DNA of 17,948 nt from Bacteroidota bacterium (GTDB lineage Bacteria > Bacteroidota > Ignavibacteria > Ignavibacteriales > Melioribacteraceae): contig JAKAHQ010000004.1 in assembly GCA_021814855.1 (NCBI GenBank), forward strand, positions 1-17,948. Reading direction: 5' to 3'. A model generated the notes under the pieces. That model did not search any database, had not been told where the DNA came from, and was given only the letters and a program-made list of their open reading frames with translations. This document shows, piece after piece, positions 1 to 6,824 of this stretch (positions are counted from its first letter, which is position 1; each line of letters starts with the position of its first letter). Both the position numbers and the translations under genes were made by a program.

Positions 1-1
1 A

Positions 2-637
2 AAACTTCTTCGTTTGATCCAGGAAGGAAAATATTACCCGCTCGGTTCCGATCTTGCGAAACTTGCCGACGTTCGAATTATCTGCGCGACAAATAAAAAT
101 ATCGAGTCACTCCGCGATAACAACGCTTTCAGAAAAGATCTTTATTACAGACTGCAGACGCATCTTATCAATATTCCACCGCTGAGGGAACGGAAGGGCG
201 ATATTCCTTTCTTGATAAATCATTTTTTGGAAAAGGCGTCGCAGCTATTAAACAAGAAAAGACCGGCTGTTCCAAAAGAACTTTATACTCTGCTCTCCAG
301 TTATTCTTTCCCCGGCAACATACGCGAACTCGAAGGAATTATCTTTGACGCGGCGAGTGTGCATTCATCGGGAATAATGTCGCTTGAGCTTATAAGGGAA
401 AAAGTTTTCCCGAAAAACAAGCTTAAAGATTTTCAGGATGAAGTCGCCTCCGCCGATCACGAAGAGAAAATATTTTTCAGCGATCAGCTACCAACTTTAC
501 AGGAAGCCGAAGACCAGCTTATAGATGAAGCGTTAAAGCGCGCCGATGGAAATCAAACCATTGCCGCCGATATCCTAGGCATTAGCCGGCGTGCGTTGAA
601 TAACCGCCTAACCAGAAAAAATTTTGATGAGGAATAA
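2..637 (+). CDS. Sigma-54-dependent NtrC-family transcriptional activator, C-terminal part (5' end outside window)
   Basis: This is the C-terminal part of a bacterial enhancer-binding protein that uses ATP hydrolysis to open promoters bound by sigma-54 RNA polymerase. The frame is open from base 2, so the gene starts upstream; the in-frame TTG at 14 is internal. The visible part begins in the AAA+ domain: KLLRLIQEG, then the sensor I region (ADVRIICATN), the arginine-finger stretch (FRKDLYYRLQTHLINIPPLR) and the sensor II region (FPGNIRELE). A linker follows, then a Fis-type helix-turn-helix near the end (GNQTIAADILGISRRALNNR). Walker A and B, the GAFTGA loop and any receiver domain lie outside the window, so it cannot be said whether this is a two-component response regulator. 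The next gene on the same strand starts 280 bases downstream and could be a target. Family assignment is very secure; the regulon is unknown. Confidence 0.95.
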   Translation, partial: KLLRLIQEGKYYPLGSDLAKLADVRIICATNKNIESLRDNNAFRKDLYYRLQTHLINIPPLRERKGDIPFLINHFLEKASQLLNKKRPAVPKELYTLLSSYSFPGNIRELEGIIFDAASVHSSGIMSLELIREKVFPKNKLKDFQDEVASADHEEKIFFSDQLPTLQEAEDQLIDEALKRADGNQTIAADILGISRRALNNRLTRKNFDEE

Positions 638-857
638 ACATACTTATCTTCGTTTCCCTGTTTATTCAACCTTTAATACGGCATTTGCAAATCCTTCAAA
701 ATTTTAGCTATTAACAACTACCTTTAAAATAGGTGCCACAAAACTGCATGCAATTTCCGATTGCGGAATATTTGTCGCACCCTTTGCAAAACCTGCCGCA
801 GATTCAAATTCATCCTAATCCAATAGAATTAAAACACTTAGCAAAAAATTACCGCTG

Positions 858-873
858 TGGCATTCGGCTTGAA
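858..873 (+). promoter_or_regulatory. Possible sigma-54 -24/-12 promoter
   Basis: The sequence TGGCATTCGGCTTGAA fits the sigma-54 pattern TGGCAY-R-N4-TTGCW, with correct spacing and a perfect -24 element. It deviates at the purine position and in the -12 GC, which is GA here. It lies 45 bases before the start of the secreted-protein gene at 918 and just downstream of a sigma-54 activator gene. The -12 mismatch makes this a weak candidate. Confidence 0.25.
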
Positions 874-917
874 TATATAAGGACAGAAAACATTAAACAA
901 AATGAAAGGATAGTGTC

Positions 918-1334
918 ATGAAAGCGTTCGACGGAGTTAAAATATTTGTTGCGATAGTGTTGTTAGGCGCGAGCACAAACATTCTCGCAAAAGCACCAAG
1001 ACCGGAAAGGTCATTCGAGGACAAATACGTTAAGCAGTTTGTTTACTCTATGGACCACAGTGTTCCGGCGGTAGTTGAGTCTTCTCTCTTTGTTGTTTTG
1101 CAGTTGAAGAATCAATACCCGAACGAAAATTACAACGAGATAATTGAGAAGCTTGACAACTTGGCAAACAGCGGTCCTACTTTATCAATTAAGTATAAAG
1201 CCCAGTTAGCAAGATTGTTCTTCACCAATTACAGCTACTTCAAAGGAATTAATACCTCCAGCAAGAACGGAGCCGATGAAGTGTTCAAGAAGATTGCGGA
1301 AAAAATTGAGAACAATACAATAGCTGTAAACTAA
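918..1334 (+). CDS. Small secreted protein of unknown function
   Basis: I do not recognise a characterised family. The 138-residue product has an N-terminal signal peptide: Lys at positions 2 and 8, a hydrophobic core IFVAIVLLGAST, and a probable signal peptidase I cleavage after an Ala near residue 24-26 (ILAKA). It is therefore probably periplasmic or exported. The mature part of about 112 residues is charged and looks all-helical, with paired helices such as SVPAVVESSLFVVLQLKNQY and YNEIIEKLDNLANS. This suggests a HEAT/ARM-like small helical fold, but that is inference. The ATG at 918 has a plausible ribosome-binding site (AAAGGA about 8 bases upstream). The gene follows a sigma-54 activator and ends in a clear hairpin terminator, so it is probably transcribed alone. 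No catalytic motif or metal-binding cysteine pair is visible. Confidence 0.8.
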   Translation: MKAFDGVKIFVAIVLLGASTNILAKAPRPERSFEDKYVKQFVYSMDHSVPAVVESSLFVVLQLKNQYPNENYNEIIEKLDNLANSGPTLSIKYKAQLARLFFTNYSYFKGINTSSKNGADEVFKKIAEKIENNTIAVN

Positions 1335-1365
1335 ATAAATTTTACCTCCTCATTAGTGCATTGAG

Positions 1366-1399
1366 CCCGGTCATTTCCACCGACCGGGTTTGGTGTTTT
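1366..1399 (+). terminator. Rho-independent terminator after the secreted-protein gene
   Basis: A perfect 7-bp stem CCCGGTC/GACCGGG (1366-1372 with 1382-1388) closes a 9-base loop. It is followed by a T-rich tail (TTTGGTGTTTT). It lies 31 bases after the stop codon of the upstream gene. Confidence 0.75.
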
Positions 1400-1506
1400 A
1401 AAGACAAAGCCTGGCCCCGAATGTAATATCAACTCCGTTAGATTTCCCGTAAATGTAATTTCATTTTAGCTTATAAAAAATTAGTGCGCCTTTCTTTGCC
1501 GACACG

Positions 1507-1537
1507 CGGTAATTTTCAAAATTTTTTACCGGTTTTA
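1507..1537. terminator. Possible AT-rich hairpin between convergent genes
   Basis: CGGTAA (1507-1512) pairs with TTACCG (1526-1531), and the inner TTTT/AAAA can extend the stem. On the plus strand GTTTT follows. It sits between the convergent secreted-protein gene and ispH and borders the ispH stop codon, so it may act as a weak terminator. There is no T tract on the minus-strand exit side. Confidence 0.3.
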
Positions 1538-2743
1538 TAATATTTCATCGATTGAACGAACACCGTTGAAGAAGGAAAGCAGTTTGTTAAGCACATCATC
1601 TACAACCGCATCCGGGCATGAGGCGCCGCTTGTAACCGCAATTGTAATTTTAGATTTCTTGGGAAGATAATTTTCCGAGACAAGTTCTTCCTTGGAACGA
1701 AGATTAAAATGGCTTATTAACTTTTCAGAAATAATTTTATCGGAGTCGGAAATAAAATAAGTTTTGAATTTTTCCTCCAGCAGTTCCACAAGATGGGAAG
1801 TGTTCGAGCTGTTGTAGCCGCCGATTACAATAGCAAGGTCGGCTTCTTTTTGCAGCAGCCCGATTGTAGCCTGCTGGTTATCGTTAGTAGCATAACATAA
1901 AGTATCGCGGGTATCTGCAAAATGATCTTTTAAATTTTCCGCGCCGTACTTTTTTATCATTGTCTCGCGCAGAAGATCCGCTATTGCTTGCGTTTCCGCC
2001 GCCAGCATTGTCGTTTGATTTACCACACCAATCTTTTTCAAATTCTCTTTAGTATCAAATCCGTTTGAATATTTACCCGCAAAAAATTTATAAAATTCTT
2101 TCGGGTCAATTTCCTCCGATATTGTTTTTGCCAGCATGCCGGTTTCGTTTATATCCCTTACAATAACTGCCGGAGAATTAACCGCGCTGCGGGAAAATGT
2201 AGCGTGTGTTTCTTCGTGACGCGCTTTTCCGTGAACCACTACGGTATAATTTCCCATGCCAAGTAGCGTCGCCTTATTCCAAACCTTTTCCACGAACGGG
2301 CATGTTGTGTTGTACTTAACTGTATCGATTCTTTTATATCTAAGCAACTTTTCCATTTCAACCGTGGTACCAAATGCAGGTATAATTACAATATCGCTTG
2401 GTGTAATTTCACCCCAATCGATTAATTGGCTGCCTGTGCTATCCATAATAAATTGAACGCCGCGGCTTTGTAGGTCGAGATTCACAAGCGGGTTGTGAAT
2501 CATTTCGCTTAAGAGAAATATTTTTTTATCCGGGTTTTCCTCGATTGTTTTGTAGGCAATTTCAATAGCGTTTTCCACGCCGTAGCAAAATCCGAAATGA
2601 CGGGCGATTAAAAATTTAACTGGGCCGAAATCCAATTCGGTCGGTTCGAAATTTTGTTTGCGGGGATCTTCCTTTCTTCGTAATTCTTTAATCGCAGAGA
2701 CTATCGAACTCCGATAAAAATTCGGTATATCAAATTTTTTCAT
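1535..2743 (-). CDS. ispH: 4-hydroxy-3-methylbut-2-enyl diphosphate reductase, long form
   Basis: IspH (LytB) catalyses the last step of the MEP isoprenoid pathway. It reduces HMBPP to isopentenyl and dimethylallyl diphosphate with a [4Fe-4S] cluster in the cytosol. The three expected cluster cysteines are visible: C53 (GFCYGVE), C148 (NTTCPFV) and C283 (DTLCYATNDNQ). Substrate-binding elements are also present: H83 (MIHNPLVN), H176 with E178 (KARHEETHAT), NQTT near 242-245, and the NSSNTSH stretch near 311-317. At 402 residues it is clearly longer than the roughly 316-residue E. coli enzyme. It has an N-terminal extension of about 40 residues and a central insert near 200-235, like the long form of cyanobacteria and plastids. 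C376 (GASCPD) is an extra cysteine where E. coli has Ala. The gene lies 38 bases downstream of the DUF2911 gene on the same strand and is probably cotranscribed with it. Confidence 0.97.
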   Translation of the reverse strand: MKKFDIPNFYRSSIVSAIKELRRKEDPRKQNFEPTELDFGPVKFLIARHFGFCYGVENAIEIAYKTIEENPDKKIFLLSEMIHNPLVNLDLQSRGVQFIMDSTGSQLIDWGEITPSDIVIIPAFGTTVEMEKLLRYKRIDTVKYNTTCPFVEKVWNKATLLGMGNYTVVVHGKARHEETHATFSRSAVNSPAVIVRDINETGMLAKTISEEIDPKEFYKFFAGKYSNGFDTKENLKKIGVVNQTTMLAAETQAIADLLRETMIKKYGAENLKDHFADTRDTLCYATNDNQQATIGLLQKEADLAIVIGGYNSSNTSHLVELLEEKFKTYFISDSDKIISEKLISHFNLRSKEELVSENYLPKKSKITIAVTSGASCPDAVVDDVLNKLLSFFNGVRSIDEIL

Positions 2744-2781
2744 TCACTCGATCCCGTTCGGTATTGTCTTGCCGGGTAAAA

Positions 2782-3633
2782 TCATTTCGACTTGCTTCTA
2801 ATTTCACTCTCAAGAAAATCAACCTGGGCAACAAACGAATCGTAAGTTTTGTCTTTGCGGCCGGCATCTCTACACTTCTCAAGTGTCTTAAGCGCTTTTG
2901 TATTTTCACCCATCTTATAATACACACGGGCTTTAACAAAATACGGGTAGTAATTCTGTTCAAGACTAATTGCTTTATCTATCCAATTCAATGCCTCGTT
3001 CAAAAAAACTCCGTTATCCGCGGCGTAATTTGCCGCAGCGGCATAGTTCTGCCAGTTATCCGGTTTGGCTGCAAGACCTTCCTTTATTTTCGCGTAAGCT
3101 TGATCAAAAACATGAGCTTTAACATTAAATGCAACTTGTACCTTTTCCCAATTAAGAACCACGTCAACGGTTGAATCTGTTAAGGTAGAAAATGTAAACA
3201 GCATCCGCTCTGTAAAAGGACCGATGCCTGGTTTCACTTTGAAACGGAGAAGATCGTCTGCCTGTTTGTAATTAAACGCGCCCCATTGCTTATCAACTTT
3301 GTTAAATATTACCGTCCATTCATTTTCTTCCGGAATTGTGAACAGACTGTATCGTCCGGCGGGTACTTTGTTTCCTTCAACAGTAACATCCGTAGTAAAT
3401 TGAATTGTTGTTGCTTCGTTTGCGCCTGTCCTCCAAACCTGGTTGTAAGGAACAAGACCTCCCCAAATTTTTCTTCCGTGAACGCCGGGGCGGCAGTAAT
3501 CGATTGTTATTACAGTATAGCCAACCGTCTGGGAAACATTAGCGCTGGGGCTTAACCGCGGCAAATCCAACTGAGCATGCGTTATGGTAAAGGCAGTAAC
3601 AAATAACAGCGATGTAAAAAATTTCCTTATCAT
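2782..3633 (-). CDS. Secreted DUF2911 domain protein with C-terminal TPR-like repeats
   Basis: The protein has a signal peptide (MIRKFF followed by a hydrophobic core, cleavage probably at THA-Q near residue 20). A DUF2911 domain follows at about residues 23-170. Its hallmark stretches are PRLSPSANVSQTVGYT, IDYCRPGVHGRKIWG, VPYNQVWRTGANEATTI and AGRYSLFTIP. The C-terminal part, about 180-275, looks like TPR helices (WIDKAISLEQNYYPYFVKAR, ALKTLEKCRDAG). DUF2911 proteins are common in Bacteroidota and relatives and their function is not established, so I give none. The total of 283 residues is normal for the DUF2911-plus-TPR form. The start is supported by a strong ribosome-binding site, AGGAGGGA. 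It is first in a probable two-gene unit with ispH. The link to isoprenoid synthesis is likely only positional. Confidence 0.92.
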   Translation of the reverse strand: MIRKFFTSLLFVTAFTITHAQLDLPRLSPSANVSQTVGYTVITIDYCRPGVHGRKIWGGLVPYNQVWRTGANEATTIQFTTDVTVEGNKVPAGRYSLFTIPEENEWTVIFNKVDKQWGAFNYKQADDLLRFKVKPGIGPFTERMLFTFSTLTDSTVDVVLNWEKVQVAFNVKAHVFDQAYAKIKEGLAAKPDNWQNYAAAANYAADNGVFLNEALNWIDKAISLEQNYYPYFVKARVYYKMGENTKALKTLEKCRDAGRKDKTYDSFVAQVDFLESEIRSKSK

Positions 3634-3636
3634 TAA

Positions 3637-3644
3637 TCCCTCCT
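3637..3644 (-). promoter_or_regulatory. Strong ribosome-binding site of the DUF2911 gene
   Basis: On the minus strand this reads AGGAGGGA, a near-perfect Shine-Dalgarno sequence 3 bases before the ATG at 3633. It fixes that start codon and shows that the organism uses canonical Shine-Dalgarno initiation at least here. Confidence 0.7.
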
Positions 3645-3845
3645 GGTTATAAAATTTCCGGTCTCGAATAAAAACAGCTTTTTAAGCGCCGAAGTTCTAT
3701 AGGTCCGGTTTTTAATTTCTACCGTAATATACAACTGCAAGACGATAAGTGCACCGATGAAATTACAGGATGAACGGAATACAGAAAGCGGAAGCCGGAC
3801 TGAATTACACCGACACTACATTAATATTTGCTTTTCTAAGCCGGG

Positions 3846-4787
3846 CTAAATTTTTGAAGAATTGTATAAAAGCAAATTCATTTTCTGACGCATGCCTTCA
3901 ACTCCCTGCAAACCGCCGGTGTGCAGCGCAACAATTTTTGATCCTGTTTCAAAACAACCGGAGCGAGACAGATCGAAAATTCCGTACATCATTTTACCGG
4001 TATAAATCGGATCGAGCAAGATGCCGTTTAAATCTTCAAACTGCCGGATGAACAAAACAAGCTCCCTGTTGATTTTTGCGTAGCCGCCGAAATGATAATC
4101 CAGATTTATAGACCAGTTGGAATAGCTCTTGCCGGAATAGTCATTCAGAAGTTTTTCGGTCTGCTTGATTAAAAACGCGCCGCCCCGAAGCACGGAAAAT
4201 CCAAGAATTTTTTTTCTTCCATCCATACCGGCAATTAATCCGGAAATTGTTCCCGCCGTTCCGCAAGCTGTACATAGATAGTCAAAATCTATTTCTATCA
4301 AAGAAGGAATTTCGCTGCTGCCTTTGACCGCAAGAAGATTTGTTCCACCTTCTGGTACAATGTATGTCCTGCCAAATTTTTCAATTAACCTTTGCCGAAA
4401 TTCCGGCAGGTGTTTGCTGCGGTAGCCGGATCGATTAACGTAAAATATTTTCATCCCGGCTTGTACGGCAAACGCTAAAGTTGGATTAAGCGGCAGGTGT
4501 TCTTCGCCGCGGATTATGCCTATTGTGTTAAAGCCGAATTCCCTTCCGGCGGCTGCGGTTGCGTGAACGTGATTTGAGTAAGCGCCTCCGAAAGTAAGTA
4601 TGGTCTCATATTCTTCTTCGCGCGCCTTGATTATGTTGTACTTCAGCTTGAACCATTTGTTGCCGGAAATAAACGGATGAACCAAATCAATTCGCTTGAT
4701 ATATATTCTTATACCGTTTTGTTCACCCGGGAAAAAAACTTCCTGGAGATAGATCTTATCTTTATCGATGCCGTCCGGAAAATTCAT
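3846..4787 (-). CDS. PLP-dependent ACC deaminase/D-cysteine desulfhydrase family protein
   Basis: This belongs to the tryptophan-synthase-beta (fold type II) PLP enzymes. Members open the ring of 1-aminocyclopropane-1-carboxylate or remove sulfide from D-cysteine. The Schiff-base lysine is K44 in SGNKWFKLKYN. The substrate-loop motif GGAYSNHVHATAAAG (about 66-80) is present, with S70, N71 and H72 matching the SNH of desulfhydrases. The phosphate-binding region is likely CGTAGTISGL near 173-182, and EGGTN lies near 146-150. The length of 313 residues is slightly shorter than the roughly 330-340 usual in characterised members. Sequence alone does not separate the two activities; the SNH motif and non-plant-associated context lean towards D-cysteine desulfhydrase or a related amino-acid enzyme. 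It stands alone and is divergent from the signal peptidase gene. The ATG at 4787 begins before the conserved core and is the natural start. Confidence 0.9.
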   Translation of the reverse strand: MNFPDGIDKDKIYLQEVFFPGEQNGIRIYIKRIDLVHPFISGNKWFKLKYNIIKAREEEYETILTFGGAYSNHVHATAAAGREFGFNTIGIIRGEEHLPLNPTLAFAVQAGMKIFYVNRSGYRSKHLPEFRQRLIEKFGRTYIVPEGGTNLLAVKGSSEIPSLIEIDFDYLCTACGTAGTISGLIAGMDGRKKILGFSVLRGGAFLIKQTEKLLNDYSGKSYSNWSINLDYHFGGYAKINRELVLFIRQFEDLNGILLDPIYTGKMMYGIFDLSRSGCFETGSKIVALHTGGLQGVEGMRQKMNLLLYNSSKI

Positions 4788-4894
4788 CTACTGTTTAATT
4801 TTTGGAAACCATTTTACTAAACAGGAAATATAAATGCATACACAAAACATGTTTTGAGTTATTTCGTCAAATAGACAAACAATACGAGAGATTT

Positions 4895-5791
4895 ATGAGG
4901 ACCAAGAAAACAATTGAGAAGAAAAAGATTTCGCGGCAGGAAATTATAAAAACGATTAAAGAATACGGAAAGATGATTGTCGTTGTTTTTATCATTACAT
5001 CCTCAATCATCCAGGGCTCGCGCGTGCCAACCGGGTCAATGGAAACTACAATTATGGTCGGCGATTGGCTGATGACAAACAAACTTGCTTACAATCTTAC
5101 AACGCCTAGAAATATTCCTTTCACAAATATTGCGTTGCCGCACGTAACATTATTTAAGTGGAGTGACCCAAAGCCAAACGATATTGTTGTTTTTGAATTC
5201 CCCGGCATGAGAGATCAAATTAAAGATACGGTAATAGAAAATTACGTTAAACGCTGTGTTGCCGTACCGCACGACACGGTGAGAATAATCGACCGTGTAC
5301 TTTATGTCAACGGAAAGGAATTTCCACGACCGCTGCATATTCAATATCTTAAAAATTATTCTTTATCTGAAGGATTTGCAGAGCCGGAAATATTTCCTAA
5401 AGGAAAAGATTGGAACGGAGATAATTACGGTCCGTTGGTAGTTCCCAAGAAAGGCGACGTGATACATTTAACCATGGACAACCTTGACGAATGGAAAACT
5501 TTCATTGATCGCGAATATCTAAGAGATGCTGTTGCCGTCAGCAACGGAAAAATATATATCGACGGAAAAGAGACAACCGATTATACGGTTAAAGATGATT
5601 ACTATTTTATGATGGGCGACAACCGCGATAACAGTTTGGATTGCCGGTACTGGGGATTTGTGCCGAGAAGAAACATAATAGGCAAACCGCTTTTTATTTA
5701 CTGGTCATGGAACAGCGATATACCATGGTCCGACTTTATCAACTTTGTATCCTCAATCAGACTGGACCGCATAGGGAAATTTGTTAGGTAA
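4895..5791 (+). CDS. lepB: Signal peptidase I
   Basis: This membrane-bound serine protease removes signal peptides from exported proteins at the outer face of the inner membrane. A single N-terminal membrane segment (about residues 26-40, MIVVVFIITSSII) precedes the catalytic serine S48 (RVPTGSME). The catalytic lysine is K119 (NYVKRCVAVPHD). The C-terminal signature MGDNRDNSLDCRYWG is intact. An insert of about 60 residues between the lysine region and that signature makes the protein larger (298 residues) than minimal enzymes. The frame is open back to a TTG at 4802, which would add 31 residues. I chose the ATG at 4895 because it has a GAGAG ribosome-binding site at suitable distance and because the extra segment is not typical of the family. 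The stop lies 2 bases from the stop of the convergent deacetylase gene. The window contains several signal-peptide proteins that would be substrates. Confidence 0.95.
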   Translation: MRTKKTIEKKKISRQEIIKTIKEYGKMIVVVFIITSSIIQGSRVPTGSMETTIMVGDWLMTNKLAYNLTTPRNIPFTNIALPHVTLFKWSDPKPNDIVVFEFPGMRDQIKDTVIENYVKRCVAVPHDTVRIIDRVLYVNGKEFPRPLHIQYLKNYSLSEGFAEPEIFPKGKDWNGDNYGPLVVPKKGDVIHLTMDNLDEWKTFIDREYLRDAVAVSNGKIYIDGKETTDYTVKDDYYFMMGDNRDNSLDCRYWGFVPRRNIIGKPLFIYWSWNSDIPWSDFINFVSSIRLDRIGKFVR

Positions 5792-5793
5792 AC

Positions 5794-6759
5794 TTATTCA
5801 GAATCGACGCCGGCAAGTTTCATTATATATGCCGGCGTTCTCGGTTCTCCTGCAAAAAATTCTTTTGGCTTTCCCGCGGTTATTGCCCATCGATCAATCC
5901 AGGATATACCGTTATTCTTTACAAATGTGTCTTTCGATTTATAAGCTTCATCCTTCAATGCTTCTTCTAAATTCACAAAATTATATCCGCGCCAGCGAAT
6001 CATTCCGCAAAGCTCTCCAAAATAATCGGAGTTCAGCTTGTTAGCGTGAATTAAAAGCACCTGTGAAATTTCCCTTCCGAATAATTCTTTCGAGCGGCCT
6101 TCGTAGTAGACAAATTTTGCATTCATATACCTGATGTACTCGGTGCCAATTCTTTGCATTAAATCAGAATTGTTTTCCTTTGCGGCTTTATCATAAGCCG
6201 CGCCGAAAATCCATTCCGCGTTATCGATGGTTACGGGCGCTACTTTGTATCCGTTCTTTTTCAGGAAAGATCCAATTTGTTCTCTAACATTTAAACTCAA
6301 CCCCGTATGAAGAAAGGGATGACGAAAATATTTCAATTCTTTCCCGCTTTCCTCAACTACCTTGCGAAGAACCGAATCTCCGTTCACAATATCCTCCTCA
6401 TATTCTTTTACCGGAAGTTCATTCGCGCTTCTATGAGAAAAGGTATGATTGCCGAGGTCGAAACCGGCATTAAGCCAATTCTTTAATAAATTGATCCGCC
6501 CCGAACCGTATTTGCCGTCGACCATTAATTTACTTTTAATAACAAACCCGATCGCGGGAATTTTCTGTTTCCTGATTTGATCGATGAGTTTATCAAAGAT
6601 TGTCTGAGTTTCCTCCTTTGAAAAGCTGTCTAAACGCTGAAGCGGTAAATCATCTATTGTAACAGCTACTTTTGGTTTTTCCGGAATTACTATTTGACAA
6701 TAAATGTCCCCGGCAAAGAGTAAGGCAAGCATCCAAAAGGATACAACAATTTTGTTCAT
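5794..6759 (-). CDS. Secreted polysaccharide deacetylase (NodB-homology)
   Basis: Carbohydrate esterase family 4 enzymes remove N- or O-acetyl groups from peptidoglycan, chitin or other polysaccharides using a divalent metal. A signal peptide covers about residues 1-22 (hydrophobic core VVSFWMLALLFAG). Motif 1 is TIDDLP with D36 and D37. Motif 2 is the metal-binding NHTFSH with H105 and H109. Motif 3 is RHPFLHTG (about 145-152), and a late histidine appears in LLIHAN. RHPF in place of the usual RxPYG is a modest deviation, so the substrate cannot be inferred. The length of 321 residues is normal for an exported member. The ATG at 6759 has AGGAAAA just upstream. It lies 65 bases downstream of the amidohydrolase gene on the same strand and may be cotranscribed with it. 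Confidence 0.92.
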   Translation of the reverse strand: MNKIVVSFWMLALLFAGDIYCQIVIPEKPKVAVTIDDLPLQRLDSFSKEETQTIFDKLIDQIRKQKIPAIGFVIKSKLMVDGKYGSGRINLLKNWLNAGFDLGNHTFSHRSANELPVKEYEEDIVNGDSVLRKVVEESGKELKYFRHPFLHTGLSLNVREQIGSFLKKNGYKVAPVTIDNAEWIFGAAYDKAAKENNSDLMQRIGTEYIRYMNAKFVYYEGRSKELFGREISQVLLIHANKLNSDYFGELCGMIRWRGYNFVNLEEALKDEAYKSKDTFVKNNGISWIDRWAITAGKPKEFFAGEPRTPAYIMKLAGVDSE

Positions 6760-6824
6760 AAAATTTTCCTAATTATTTGAAGGAGTAGCCGGTTCAATCA
6801 ATATATCTAAGCGGTACAATTTCA

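Noticed and set aside
733..921. A 62-codon frame starting with GTG whose stop overlaps the secreted-protein start as ATGA
   Set aside because: No recognisable domain, a composition like translated non-coding DNA, and no convincing ribosome-binding site. The 4-base overlap is suggestive but can arise by chance, and the sigma-54-like site lies within it.
3634..3845. Intergenic region between the DUF2911 and PLP-enzyme genes, checked for RNA genes and terminators
   Set aside because: Apart from the ribosome-binding site at 3637-3644, I see no hairpin with a T tract, no tRNA-like fold and no exact promoter match.
4802..4894. TTG-initiated 31-residue extension of signal peptidase I
   Set aside because: The ATG at 4895 has a better ribosome-binding site and the extension does not resemble the family N-terminus.
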